From Rhodobacteraceae bacterium M385 (GTDB lineage: Bacteria; Pseudomonadota; Alphaproteobacteria; Rhodobacterales; Rhodobacteraceae): DNA of 64,000 nt. The position numbers were made by a program, and so were the translations under genes. The notes under the pieces were generated by a model, which made no database searches, was not told the origin of the DNA, and saw only the letters and a program-made list of their open reading frames with translations. Below are positions 9,176 to 17,810 of the stretch, one piece after another (position 1 is the stretch's first letter; each line of letters starts with the position of its first letter). Where the stretch lies: positions 868,001-932,000 of the forward strand of contig CP081102.1 of the NCBI GenBank assembly GCA_025141835.1, given 5' to 3'.

Positions 9176-9515
9176 AATTATGTCCGTTCTCTGAAAGGTC
9201 CCAAGCCACGTCCGCGCAGCATTCCGCCACGAGAAATGCCGAGAGGGCGTTGATTGCTGCATGGTCGATGCTCGACAAGATGCGCCGACCGTCTTTGCGT
9301 TGGGCCACGAGCCCGGCAGAGACGAGCTGTTTCAGGTGGTGGGTCAGGACGGAGCCTGTGACCCCCACATCGTCGCCCAAATCGCCCATAGTCAGCCCTT
9401 CCGGGCCGGCGCGCACCAAACGGCGCACAATGGCGAGGCGTTGCTCGGACCCAAGGGCGGCAAAGGCCGTGGCGGCAAGGGTGATTTCGGGCAGGGGAGG
9501 TGCTGTTTGTTTCAT
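9168..9515 (-). CDS. ArsR/SmtB-family transcriptional regulator
   Basis: A 115-residue winged-helix repressor. The helix-turn-helix spans about 41-66 (LTMGDLGDDVGVTGSVLTHHLKQL pattern), followed by a wing rich in basic residues (AQRKDGRRILSS). A vicinal cysteine pair at 99-100 (AECCADV) near the C-terminus is a plausible thiophilic sensor site. The canonical ELCVCDL site of ArsR is absent. The start codon lies only 1 nt from a perfect inverted repeat (9517-9534) that looks like its operator, implying autorepression of this gene and the coupled permease. Inducer unknown. Confidence 0.9.
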   Translation of the reverse strand: MKQTAPPLPEITLAATAFAALGSEQRLAIVRRLVRAGPEGLTMGDLGDDVGVTGSVLTHHLKQLVSAGLVAQRKDGRRILSSIDHAAINALSAFLVAECCADVAWDLSENGHNYG

Positions 9516-9516
9516 G

Positions 9517-9534
9517 TTTCTATATTTATAGAAA
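9517..9534 (-). promoter_or_regulatory. Perfect inverted repeat, probable operator of the ArsR-permease operon
   Basis: TTTCTATA-TT-TATAGAAA is an 18-nt perfect palindrome (8-nt arms, 2-nt spacer) in otherwise GC-rich DNA. It ends one base before the regulator's start codon. It contains TATAAA/TATAGA, which could double as a -10 element. No Shine-Dalgarno fits between it and the ATG, so the transcript may be leaderless. Confidence 0.65.
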
Positions 9535-9590
9535 TAAGGAATTGTCGTCTACCCCCTTTCGGTCCTGCGTCTGTTGGCTAGATTGGCTTG

Positions 9591-10175
9591 ATGAAGATTT
9601 TGGATGACATCGCCGGGTGCGAGATTTGCGCAGATCGATTCGCGCAGACACACTCGGCCCACAGGCCGCGCCCGGTGGTCTGGTTCCGTCCCTGCGCCCG
9701 CATTCTGATTGCGGGGCAAGCGCCGGGGGCGCGGGTCCATGGGTCGGGGCGGCCCTTCACTGATCCCTCGGGCGACCGCCTGCGTGATTGGATGGGGGTG
9801 GACGAGGCGACGTTCTACGACCGCGACCTTGTGGCGATCTTGCCGATGGCGTTCTGTTTTCCCGGCTATGACGCGAAGGGATCGGACCTGTCGCCGCCAA
9901 AAATCTGCGCCAAGACATGGCGCGCCCCGGTGCTGGAGGCTTTGGGGGATGTTCGCCTGACCCTGCTGGTGGGCGGCTACGCCCAGGCGTGGCATCTGCG
10001 CGATAAGGCAAGTGTAACTGCGCGGGTCGAGGCATGGCGCGACCATGGGCCCGACGTCTTTCCCTTGCCTCATCCGTCGTGGCGCAATACCGCGTGGCTT
10101 AAACGCAATCCGTGGTTCGAGGAGGAGCTTTTGCCCGTCCTACGCGCCCGAGTGGCTGAGGAATTAGCAAGATGA
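9591..10175 (+). CDS. Uracil-DNA glycosylase superfamily protein
   Basis: A 194-residue cytosolic protein. The motif GQAPG (42-46) and the C-terminal LPHPSWRN match motifs A and B of the UDG superfamily, and FTDPSGDRLRDW resembles the Gly-rich and substrate loops. Cys10 and Cys13 (CEIC) plus Cys35 recall the iron-sulfur-ligating cysteines of some UDG families, but a full set is not evident. Members excise damaged bases from DNA; activity of this subfamily is poorly known. The next gene overlaps its stop by 4 nt (ATGA). The ATG at 9591 is preferred over the adjacent TTG. Confidence 0.8.
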   Translation: MKILDDIAGCEICADRFAQTHSAHRPRPVVWFRPCARILIAGQAPGARVHGSGRPFTDPSGDRLRDWMGVDEATFYDRDLVAILPMAFCFPGYDAKGSDLSPPKICAKTWRAPVLEALGDVRLTLLVGGYAQAWHLRDKASVTARVEAWRDHGPDVFPLPHPSWRNTAWLKRNPWFEEELLPVLRARVAEELAR

Positions 10176-10945
10176 CCCCATTGGACGAGGCCTTCACGGT
10201 CATGGAAGTCGCCCCCGATGACGCAAAGCTGCGCTTGGCGTGGTTCGACCGTCTGGCCGCGTCCGAGATGTTCTTGTTGCTGGAAGAAGAGGCCGCAGGA
10301 GACAGCATCAAACCCAAGGTCTTCGCCGTGGATGGCGCGGATCTGGTGGTCGCCTTTGACCGAGAGGAGCGGTTGGTCGCTTTCGCGGGCGAGGTGGCGC
10401 CGTTCGTGGGCATGTCGGGCCGGGTCATGGCGGGCATGTTGGCGGAGGCTGGCTTGGGTCTGGCGGTGAACTTGGGAACGGACTTTGAGACGGTGCTGGA
10501 GGGAGAGGCGATTGGCTGGCTGTCGGGCACTTTGGCGCAAGCGCCCGAGGCCGTAGAAGATCGCCCCGATGAGGTGTTGCCGCCCAAAGGCTTGCCGGAA
10601 ACCTTGCTAACAGCGCTGGACGCTCGGTTGGCGACGACCCACGGGCGGGCATCCTTGGCCTATCTGGTGGCGACGAAATACGACGATGGACGCCGGGGGC
10701 ATTTGCTGGCGTTCGTGGAGGCGATGGACGGCTATGAGGGCGCGTTGGCACAATTGGTCGGCGACGCGCTGAGTTTTTCGGGGCTGGAAGCGGGCAGCTT
10801 GGATGTCGGCTTCTTCAAGGCCACGGACCCGATGTGTGCGACCTTCGCCAAGGTAGGATTGCGGTTCGATTTGCCGCAACTGGCCGACCCGATCGTTGCC
10901 GCGGCACCCGGCAGCGACCCAGAGAAACCGCCGCGTTTGCGGTGA
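10172..10945 (+). CDS. SseB-family protein
   Basis: A 257-residue soluble protein whose N-terminal half (about 1-125) has the SseB N-terminal domain layout: FLLLEEEAAGDSIKPKVFAVDGADLVVAFDREERL followed by the Gly-rich GMSGRVMAGMLAEAGLGLAVNLG. The C-terminal half resembles the SseB C-terminal domain. The family was named after an enhanced serine sensitivity protein; its molecular role is unsettled. It is co-transcribed with, and overlaps by 4 nt, the UDG-fold gene. No type III secretion genes are near, so no secretion role is implied. Confidence 0.75.
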   Translation: MTPLDEAFTVMEVAPDDAKLRLAWFDRLAASEMFLLLEEEAAGDSIKPKVFAVDGADLVVAFDREERLVAFAGEVAPFVGMSGRVMAGMLAEAGLGLAVNLGTDFETVLEGEAIGWLSGTLAQAPEAVEDRPDEVLPPKGLPETLLTALDARLATTHGRASLAYLVATKYDDGRRGHLLAFVEAMDGYEGALAQLVGDALSFSGLEAGSLDVGFFKATDPMCATFAKVGLRFDLPQLADPIVAAAPGSDPEKPPRLR

Positions 10946-10951
10946 GGGTGG

Positions 10952-11029
10952 AAAGGGGGCCAGCCCCCTTGGCGACTTTTTCGGGGAAAAAGCGCGCCTA
11001 CCCCCGGAGGTGTAAGGCCAAGGTGAAGG
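10952..11029 (+). repeat. Dispersed intergenic repeat, copy A (hairpin plus AAGGTGAAGG tail)
   Basis: Starts with a GGGGGC/GCCCCC hairpin just after the SseB-type gene stop, then GGCGACTTTTTCGGGGAAAAA, then CCCCCGGAGGTGTAAGGCCAAGGTGAAGG. The same arrangement recurs at 37187-37263 and, inverted and shorter, at 40176-40224. The first hairpin probably also terminates transcription. Confidence 0.75.
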
Positions 11030-11041
11030 GGCGGTTGCGTG

Positions 11042-11986
11042 TTAGTAGCCGAGATCACGGTTGACGAGATGGAGGAAAGGCTCCCCTGCTTCGCCACGGC
11101 GGATGTTCTCGGAAATGATTTGTGAGGCCGTATCCGGGCGGGTCTCGGACGCGATGTGGGGCGTGACGGTGACCTTTGGGTGGGCCCAGTAGGGATCGGT
11201 CGCGGGCAGAGGCTCGGTTCGGAACACGTCGAGAGTGGCGTGGGCGATATGGCCGCTGTCGAGGGCGGAGAGGAGGGCTGCATCGTCGATCAAGGGTCCA
11301 CGGCCGGGGTTGATGAGGATGGCCCCCTTGGGCAGCGCGGCGAGGGTTTCGGCGTTGAGGATATTCTCGGTCGCGGGGGTGTCGGGGAGCAGGAGGATGG
11401 CGATTTGCGCGTCTGAGAGGGCCGCGGTGAGGCCTTCTGCGCCATGATGCGTTTGCACATTCTCGATGGTTTTGGCGGAGCGGGACCAGCCGCTGACCGG
11501 GAAGCCCAGTTGGTGGAGGGCCTTGGCCACCGCTTGCCCCAAAGCGCCGAGACCAAGGACGGTAACGGGGCGGTTCCGCGCCAAAGGGGGGGCGCTGTCG
11601 TTGCGCCAGGTGCCGTCTTGCCCGTGGATATGGGTATCCATGTCGAGGTGGTGGCGCAGGGTGTGGCCGACGCACCATTCTACCATGCCATCGGTCAGGC
11701 CCGCGTCCACCATCCGGGCGAGCGGGGCCTTGAGGGTGGTGTTGCCGGTGACTTCTTCCACCCCGGCCCAGAGGTTCAGCACCGCCTTCAGGCGCGTGTA
11801 GGGGGTGAAATCCTGCACCGAGGAATTTGGCGCATAGACGATGTAATCCACTTCAGCCGGGGTGCTGGTATCGGTTGTCAGGCCCGTGTCGCTGATACCT
11901 GCCGCCGCGAGGGCATTGCGCAGGTGCGGCTCATAGGTGTCCCACCGCTCGGATTTGGCGGCGAAGAGGATCTTGGGGGCGGTCAT
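11042..11986 (-). CDS. ghrA: Glyoxylate/hydroxypyruvate reductase A
   Basis: A 314-residue D-2-hydroxyacid dehydrogenase that reduces glyoxylate and hydroxypyruvate with NAD(P)H. The nucleotide-binding motif GLGALGQ is at 145-151. The catalytic Arg lies in INPGRGPLIDD, the Glu in RTEPLP and the His in TPHIAS, in family order. The N-terminal half and MVEWCVGHTLRHHL match the GhrA subgroup rather than SerA or LdhA. The ATG at 11986 starts 11 nt after the rodA stop, so it may be read through from the cell-shape operon. Its frame stays open far upstream into rodA, but that extension lacks the conserved N-terminus. Confidence 0.9.
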   Translation of the reverse strand: MTAPKILFAAKSERWDTYEPHLRNALAAAGISDTGLTTDTSTPAEVDYIVYAPNSSVQDFTPYTRLKAVLNLWAGVEEVTGNTTLKAPLARMVDAGLTDGMVEWCVGHTLRHHLDMDTHIHGQDGTWRNDSAPPLARNRPVTVLGLGALGQAVAKALHQLGFPVSGWSRSAKTIENVQTHHGAEGLTAALSDAQIAILLLPDTPATENILNAETLAALPKGAILINPGRGPLIDDAALLSALDSGHIAHATLDVFRTEPLPATDPYWAHPKVTVTPHIASETRPDTASQIISENIRRGEAGEPFLHLVNRDLGY

Positions 11987-11997
11987 GGGCAGTTCCT

Positions 11998-13137
11998 TTA
12001 ACGGGCGCGGTGCACATGGGCTGATTGCACCAAACCGAAGGCGGCCATCAAGACCAACATCGCCGATCCGCCGTAACTGACCAGCGGAAGCGGCACGCCC
12101 ACCACGGGAGCGAGGCCCATCACCATCGCCATATTCAACGCGAAGTAGAGAAAGAATGTGACCGCAACGCCCATCACCATCAGGGAGGCGTAGCGATCTC
12201 GGGCCATCATCGCCGTGGCGATGCAGAAGACGAGGATCAGCACGTAGAGCAGTAGAAGCGAAGCGCCGCCGATGAAGCCAAATTCCTCGGCCAAGGTTGG
12301 GAAGATGAAGTCGGTATGGCTCTCGGGCAGGAAATCCCCTTGGATCTGGGTGCCCTGCATATAGCCGCGCCCGGTCCACCCGCCTGAGCCCAGGGCGATC
12401 TGGCTTTGGGTGATGTGATAGCCATCCCCCAAGGGGTCGGAGGAGGGGTCAAGGAAGGTATCAATGCGTCCGTATTGGTAGTCAGCCAGCAATTGCCACC
12501 CCGTGCCCCGGCTGGCGAAGACCGCCGACACGGCGCCCACAGCGATGCCGATGACCGACACGAAGTAGAGCCAGTGCATCCCCGCCATGAACATGACCGA
12601 TCCGCCGCCCATCAGAATCAGCAGCGATGTTCCAAGGTCCGGCTGGATGAACGTCAGCCCCACCGGCAGGCCGATAATCGCCAGTGGAATGGCCACGTAG
12701 AGCGGGTGAGATATCTTCCCCAGATCAAGCCAATCGTAATAGGCGGCCAGCATCATCACCACGGTGATCTTCGCCACCTCGGACGGTTGTAGGCGCATGA
12801 AGCCAAGGTCAATCCACCGCTGCGCACCGCCGCCGGACACGCCGAAGAACTCCACCCACAATAACAAGATCACGCCGACGATATAGGCCAGCACGGACAT
12901 GTTGCGCCAAAACCAGATTGGCACCATGGCGATAATTAGCATTACGGTGAACCCTAGCGCGAAACGGATCATCTGCGCTTCGGCCCAGGGGGTGAACGAG
13001 CCTCCGGCGACGGAATAGAGCATCAGCCATCCCACCGCCGCGACCGAGGTAATTAGCAGCGCCAAGGCCCAGTTCAGGTGCAGGATCTTGCGCCATCCTG
13101 TGGGGGTGGATTTGACGTGGTATTCTAGGAAGCTCAT
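11998..13137 (-). CDS. rodA: Rod shape-determining peptidoglycan glycosyltransferase RodA
   Basis: A 379-residue SEDS-family membrane protein with about ten TM segments. It polymerises lipid II during elongation in partnership with PBP2. Family landmarks are AQRWIDLGFMRLQPSEVAKI, FIQPDLGTSLLI, the large periplasmic loop containing ALGSGGWTGRGYMQGTQ and FLPESHTDFIF, and the C-terminal PLPLVSYGGSAML. It overlaps the 3' end of mrdA by 4 nt (ATGA), the usual coupling for this pair. Confidence 0.97.
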   Translation of the reverse strand: MSFLEYHVKSTPTGWRKILHLNWALALLITSVAAVGWLMLYSVAGGSFTPWAEAQMIRFALGFTVMLIIAMVPIWFWRNMSVLAYIVGVILLLWVEFFGVSGGGAQRWIDLGFMRLQPSEVAKITVVMMLAAYYDWLDLGKISHPLYVAIPLAIIGLPVGLTFIQPDLGTSLLILMGGGSVMFMAGMHWLYFVSVIGIAVGAVSAVFASRGTGWQLLADYQYGRIDTFLDPSSDPLGDGYHITQSQIALGSGGWTGRGYMQGTQIQGDFLPESHTDFIFPTLAEEFGFIGGASLLLLYVLILVFCIATAMMARDRYASLMVMGVAVTFFLYFALNMAMVMGLAPVVGVPLPLVSYGGSAMLVLMAAFGLVQSAHVHRAR

Positions 13138-15083
13138 GCGCGGCGAGGCTCCCTTCCCGATGGCACGGGAGGTGTCTCTAGGATCGGCAGGCTATCGTGC
13201 ATCTGCTGGATGCTGCGGCGTTGGCTGACGGGGTAAAGCTCGGACGGGGGCACATCGCCCACTTGGGCGCGTAGCAGCACATCGCGGCCAATGGGGGCCG
13301 CCGCGGTGGACCCGCCGCCGCCATGCTCCACGATGACCGAGACCGCGTAGCGCGGATTATCGTAGGGGGCGAAGCCGACAAACAGCGCATGGTCGCGCCG
13401 TTCCCAAGGCAGATCGCGGTTGTTGATGACCCCGGCCGCGCGTTCGGCAGCGGTAATGTTGCGCACTTGGCTGGTGCCGGTCTTGCCCGCGATTGCATAT
13501 TCATCTCCCATCACACGGCTCCGATATGCCGTCCCACGAGAGCTATTGCTGACCCGCCACATGCCGCGATGGACCAGCGCTAGATGTTCCGGATCAATCC
13601 CCAAGTCAGGCGCGGCCTCCCCACGGCGCGGCAACCCGTTGAGGGATCGTACCAACGAGGGTTCTAACGCGCGGCCCGAGGCGATGCGGGCCGTCATTAC
13701 TGCTAGGTGCAGGGGGGACGACAAAACAAACCCCTGCCCGATGGAGGCGTTCAGCGTGTCGCCCACCACCCAATCTTGGTCGTAGCGCTGGCGCTTCCAT
13801 GCCATCGTTGGCGCAAGTCCCTGCGCGATGGAGGACAGGGGCAAATCGTGGCGCACGCCGCATCCCAGCCGAACCGCCATGGCCGAGATATTCTCGATCC
13901 CCACGCGCTGAGCGAGCTCGTAGTAATATACGTCGCACGATTGCTCCAGGCTGCGGGCAAGGTCCACGCGGCCATGGCCGCCTCGGCTCCAACAGTGGAA
14001 GCGGCGGTTACCGACTTCCATATATCCGGGGCAATTCACCGTTTCGTCTGGCGAGATAAAGCCGCCCTCAAGCGCCGCCAATGCCACGATCATTTTGTAG
14101 GTCGATCCCGGCGGGTAGAGGCCTTGGGTCGATTTGTTCGACAGCGGGCGATAGGGGTCGTTCAGCAAGCCGTTGTAGATCGTGGCCGACAAAGGGCGCG
14201 TGAAGATCGACGGATCGTAGGAGGGGGCCGATGCTAACGCCATGATGTCGCCGTTCTGACAGTCCATCACCACAACGCCCGCGCTTTCACCTGTCAGGCG
14301 GGCTTCGACGTAGTTTTGCAGGCCTGCGTCCACGGTCAGTTGCACATCGCCGCCCGCAACGGCGGGGTCGCGGTCCAACTCTCGCATCACGCGGCCATTG
14401 GCGTTGACCTCCACCCGTTTGGTGCCGGCGTTGCCGCGCAGGGTTTCTTCCAGGCCTTCTTCCACGTTCAACAGGCCGACCTGAAAGTCGGGGATGCTGA
14501 GAACCGGGTCATTGTCGCCTGTGTCATTGCGATAGCCGTCGGGCACATTGCGCACATAGCCCACGACATGGGCGAAATCCGCGCCCATCGGGTAGGCGCG
14601 CGACAGGCCGACTTCGGGGTTCACGCCGGGCAGGGCGGGGGCGTTCACGGCGACCGAGGACATTTCCTCCCAACTCAGGCGGTCGGCGATGGTAACGGGC
14701 ACCCAGGGGCGCACGGCGAAGATTTCCTCGCGTTTGCGGGCAAGCCCCTCCACGTCCAGCGTCACGATCTGGCTGAGGCGGTCCAGCACCGCGTCCACGT
14801 CATCGGCATCTTCGCGCACGAAGGTGATGCGGTAGACAGGTTCATTACCCGCCAGCAGCACGCCCGAGCGGTCAAAGATCAGCCCGCGTTCCGGGGGCAA
14901 GACGCGGATGGAGATGCGGTTATCTTCGGCCAGAAGGCGGAAATCGTCGGCGCGCTCCACCTGCAAGTACCGCATCCGCCCGGCCAGCACCGCCGAGGTG
15001 CCCAGAAACAGCCCGCCCACAATCAGCCCACGCCGCCCGATCTGGCGGGTGCTGTCTTCAAGCTCTTTGACGGTGCGTTTCAT
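13134..15083 (-). CDS. mrdA: Penicillin-binding protein 2 (elongasome transpeptidase)
   Basis: A 649-residue class B PBP that cross-links peptidoglycan with RodA. It has a short cytoplasmic N-terminus, one TM at about 18-36, a PBP dimerisation domain (about 60-230), then the transpeptidase domain with S327-T-Y-K330 (SxxK nucleophile), S382-C-D384 (the SxD variant usual in PBP2) and K534-T-G536. All catalytic residues are present. It lies between mreD (30-nt gap) and rodA (4-nt overlap) in a single-direction cell-shape operon. Confidence 0.97.
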   Translation of the reverse strand: MKRTVKELEDSTRQIGRRGLIVGGLFLGTSAVLAGRMRYLQVERADDFRLLAEDNRISIRVLPPERGLIFDRSGVLLAGNEPVYRITFVREDADDVDAVLDRLSQIVTLDVEGLARKREEIFAVRPWVPVTIADRLSWEEMSSVAVNAPALPGVNPEVGLSRAYPMGADFAHVVGYVRNVPDGYRNDTGDNDPVLSIPDFQVGLLNVEEGLEETLRGNAGTKRVEVNANGRVMRELDRDPAVAGGDVQLTVDAGLQNYVEARLTGESAGVVVMDCQNGDIMALASAPSYDPSIFTRPLSATIYNGLLNDPYRPLSNKSTQGLYPPGSTYKMIVALAALEGGFISPDETVNCPGYMEVGNRRFHCWSRGGHGRVDLARSLEQSCDVYYYELAQRVGIENISAMAVRLGCGVRHDLPLSSIAQGLAPTMAWKRQRYDQDWVVGDTLNASIGQGFVLSSPLHLAVMTARIASGRALEPSLVRSLNGLPRRGEAAPDLGIDPEHLALVHRGMWRVSNSSRGTAYRSRVMGDEYAIAGKTGTSQVRNITAAERAAGVINNRDLPWERRDHALFVGFAPYDNPRYAVSVIVEHGGGGSTAAAPIGRDVLLRAQVGDVPPSELYPVSQRRSIQQMHDSLPILETPPVPSGREPRRA

Positions 15084-15113
15084 GGGGCAGTGCAGACCTG
15101 GGGTTAGTGCGAC

Positions 15114-15641
15114 TCAGAGAGCTTCAAGCTCCGTCGGGCCGAGTTTACGGACACGGAGCACGAATTTCGAGATGGCAACCACGATTGGGTAGACCGCAAC
15201 CGTCACAATCCCATGAGCCAAGGTAAGCCCGAGAGAGTCCAAATTCACCAGCAACATCCACAAGACAAGGCGGTTGAGCAAAACCATGCCCAACACCAGC
15301 GCTGCCACCGTGCCCCATTCCACCAAAAACGGCAGTTCCGTCATCGTGAGCCGACGACGGCGCAGGCTTTCGGCGGCGATCAGCAACAGCGCCGTCCAAA
15401 GGCCGGGCGGGCGCATGAACAGGAAATCTGCCAGCAAAAACACGACAAGCAGCAGCCCAATAGGCACCAACAAGGGTTGGCGCACCATCCACGCAAAGGC
15501 CAGCAAAACAAGTAGATCTGGGTCAGGAATGCCCGATGCAGCCAAGTTCAACGGCAATAGCTTCAGCGTGATGATGCTAAGGCTTAGGCCGAGAAACATG
15601 GCGCGGTAGGTCCAGATATGACGGGCGGAAAACGCACTCAT
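15114..15641 (-). CDS. mreD: Rod shape-determining protein MreD
   Basis: A 175-residue, about five-TM inner-membrane component of the elongasome that bridges MreC with cytoplasmic MreB. Sequence identity in this family is low. The call rests on length, the hydrophobic profile (PDPDLLVLLAFAWMVRQP, LADFLFMRPPGLW), and its position between mreC (4-nt overlap at its start) and mrdA. Confidence 0.9.
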   Translation of the reverse strand: MSAFSARHIWTYRAMFLGLSLSIITLKLLPLNLAASGIPDPDLLVLLAFAWMVRQPLLVPIGLLLVVFLLADFLFMRPPGLWTALLLIAAESLRRRRLTMTELPFLVEWGTVAALVLGMVLLNRLVLWMLLVNLDSLGLTLAHGIVTVAVYPIVVAISKFVLRVRKLGPTELEAL

Positions 15642-16582
15642 GGGGTGGCTTCGGGCGCTTCGGCGCGGGCCGCATCCAAGGGTACCAAGCTGCCGTCATC
15701 GTCCAGCGCCATACCTTCAGGCGGCCACGGTGGGCCGATCAGGTCGGCGGGCGTGTCTAGCGTTGTACCGGGGTGGCTGCGCATCACCCGCATGAAATTG
15801 AGTCGTTGCAAATCGGCGGATAACCGCGCCCGCATCCGCCCGTCCGAGGTGAACACGGCCTGTCCCACCAGCAACCCCGGCGGAAACAACCCGCCATCGC
15901 CCGAGGTCACAATCCGATCGCCCGCCGCCACGTCCTGCGGGTCGTCGATGAAATCGAGCACCGGCGTGCCGGAATTATCCCCCATCAACAACGCTTGTTG
16001 GCCCGATGGCATGATCGTCACCGGAATACGGCTTGCCGCATCGGTCAGCAGCAACACCCGGCTGGTGCTTTCGCCAACGCCCGATATCCGGCCCACAACG
16101 CCCAAGCCATCCATCGTGGCCCACCCGTCCAGAATGCCGTCGCGTGCGCCCACATTCAGCAGCACCGAGCGCCGGAAAGGAGAGCCGCTATCGGCCAGCA
16201 CGATCCCCGTCACATAGGTCAGCGCCGGGTCCAGTTGCACACGGTTCAGGTCCAGCAGCCGGGCGTTCTCCTGCTCCAGCTGCAAGGCGGCCTCGCGCCA
16301 GGAGCGCATTTGCTGCAACTCTCGGCGCAGTTCTTGGTTCTGTTCAAACAGGCGGGCGTAGCTTTGGAAGTCTTCGGCCATCCGCGCGATGCCTGTGACC
16401 GGGGCCATCATCCATTCCATGTTGGGCACATAGCGGTCGATGATCGCGGCGCGCATCCGTTCCACACGCGGGTTGTCGATGCGCCAAATCAGGACAAAGA
16501 CGAACAGCAATATCACCAGCACCGCCAACAGCAAACGCCGGACGGGTCGGGAATAAGAATCGTCGTAACTGTCCCGGGCCAT
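15638..16582 (-). CDS. mreC: Cell shape-determining protein MreC
   Basis: A 314-residue bitopic protein. A basic N-terminus (SRPVRR) is followed by one TM at about 16-34, a coiled coil (about 65-110, ELRRELQQMRSWREAALQLEQENARL), then the beta-barrel periplasmic domain containing VTGIVLADSGSPFRRSVLLNVG and VTSGDGGLFPPGLLVG. It scaffolds PBP2 and RodA. The C-terminal 45 residues are Pro/Ala/Asp-rich and probably disordered. It lies 37 nt after mreB and overlaps mreD by 4 nt. Confidence 0.95.
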   Translation of the reverse strand: MARDSYDDSYSRPVRRLLLAVLVILLFVFVLIWRIDNPRVERMRAAIIDRYVPNMEWMMAPVTGIARMAEDFQSYARLFEQNQELRRELQQMRSWREAALQLEQENARLLDLNRVQLDPALTYVTGIVLADSGSPFRRSVLLNVGARDGILDGWATMDGLGVVGRISGVGESTSRVLLLTDAASRIPVTIMPSGQQALLMGDNSGTPVLDFIDDPQDVAAGDRIVTSGDGGLFPPGLLVGQAVFTSDGRMRARLSADLQRLNFMRVMRSHPGTTLDTPADLIGPPWPPEGMALDDDGSLVPLDAARAEAPEATP

Positions 16583-16619
16583 CTATCGCCTTTCGGGGAA
16601 ACTTTTTTGCGGCGGGGCT

Positions 16620-17660
16620 TTAGCTATCGTAATCAATCGCATGACGCAGGAGGTTTTCGTACTCCAACGCCTTACCCGTGCCGAGCGCCACGCAGTTGAG
16701 GCTCTCGTCCGCCACGCTGATTGCCAAACCTGTCTGCTCTCGCAGGGCCAAGTCCAACTCTCCCAACAACGCGCCGCCGCCTGTCAGCATGACGCCTCGG
16801 TCCACGATGTCTGCGGCCAGATCGGGTGGTGTGGCTTCCAACGCGCCCATGACCGCTTCGCAAATCTGCTGCACTGGTTCGGCCAGGGCTTCGGCCACTT
16901 GGGCTTGGCTGATCTCGGTCTCTTTCGGGACGCCGTTCAACAGGTCGCGCCCGCGAATGCGCATCGACGCGCCACGCCCATCGTCAGGCATCCGCGCGGT
17001 CCCGATAGAGGTTTTGATCCGCTCTGCCGTGGCTTCGCCGATCAGAAGGTTATGCTGGCGGCGCAGGTAGCTGATAATCGCGTCATCCATCCGGTCACCA
17101 CCCACACGCACGGACCGCGCGTAGACGATGTCGGCCAGCGACAGAACCGCGACCTCAGTCGTACCGCCGCCGATGTCCACAACCATGGAGCCGGTCGGAT
17201 CGGTGATCGGCATACCTGCGCCGATGGCGGCTGCAATAGGCTCCGCGATCAGGCCCGCTTTACGCGCTCCCGCCCCCAGAACCGACTGACGAATCGCGCG
17301 TTTTTCCACGGGCGTGGCGCCGTGGGGAACACAAACGATGATCTTTGGTTTGGTGAACGTCGTGCGCTTATGAACCTTCGAGATGAAGTGCTTAATCATC
17401 TCTTCAGCCACGTCAAAGTCCGCGATCACGCCATCGCGCATAGGGCGAATGGCCTGAATGGAACCGGGCGTCCGCCCCAGCATCAGCTTGGCATCCTCGC
17501 CAAAGGCCAGCGCCTTCTTGACGCCGTCCTTGACCTGATAGGCCACCACCGAGGGCTCGTTCAAAATAACACCGCGACCGCGCACATAGACCAGCGTATT
17601 CGCGGTCCCGAGATCAATCGCCATGTCAGAAGAAAACAGGTTGCTGAAAAATCCAACCAT
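16620..17660 (-). CDS. mreB: Rod shape-determining actin homologue MreB
   Basis: A 346-residue cytoskeletal ATPase that forms membrane-bound filaments guiding lateral wall synthesis. Actin-fold signatures are present: DLGTANTLVYVRGRG (phosphate 1), DIGGGTTEVAVLSL (phosphate 2) and LTGGGALLGELDLALREQTGL (adenosine motif). The N-terminal MVGFFSNLFSSDM supplies the short membrane-binding segment. The ATG at 17660 is chosen because it gives the family's standard N-terminus; the frame is open to another ATG at 17720. It is the first gene of the mreBCD-mrdA-rodA run. Confidence 0.95.
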   Translation of the reverse strand: MVGFFSNLFSSDMAIDLGTANTLVYVRGRGVILNEPSVVAYQVKDGVKKALAFGEDAKLMLGRTPGSIQAIRPMRDGVIADFDVAEEMIKHFISKVHKRTTFTKPKIIVCVPHGATPVEKRAIRQSVLGAGARKAGLIAEPIAAAIGAGMPITDPTGSMVVDIGGGTTEVAVLSLADIVYARSVRVGGDRMDDAIISYLRRQHNLLIGEATAERIKTSIGTARMPDDGRGASMRIRGRDLLNGVPKETEISQAQVAEALAEPVQQICEAVMGALEATPPDLAADIVDRGVMLTGGGALLGELDLALREQTGLAISVADESLNCVALGTGKALEYENLLRHAIDYDS

Positions 17661-17810
17661 GGGGCGCGGTCCAATCGTCAATTCAAAAAGGGGCCTCCCC
17701 TTATCGAGGATGCCCACCATAGACTCGGCATATAGCCTTTGCCCCCCTTATGCCGCAAGGGGGCTAGGCGCAGCATTGCCGATGCGCGGTGCGCAGGCTA
17801 ACGTTGGCCT

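Noticed and set aside
10172..10945. Type III secretion effector or regulator because of the SseB name
   Set aside because: No secretion genes in the window; the SseB domain is widespread in bacteria without type III systems.
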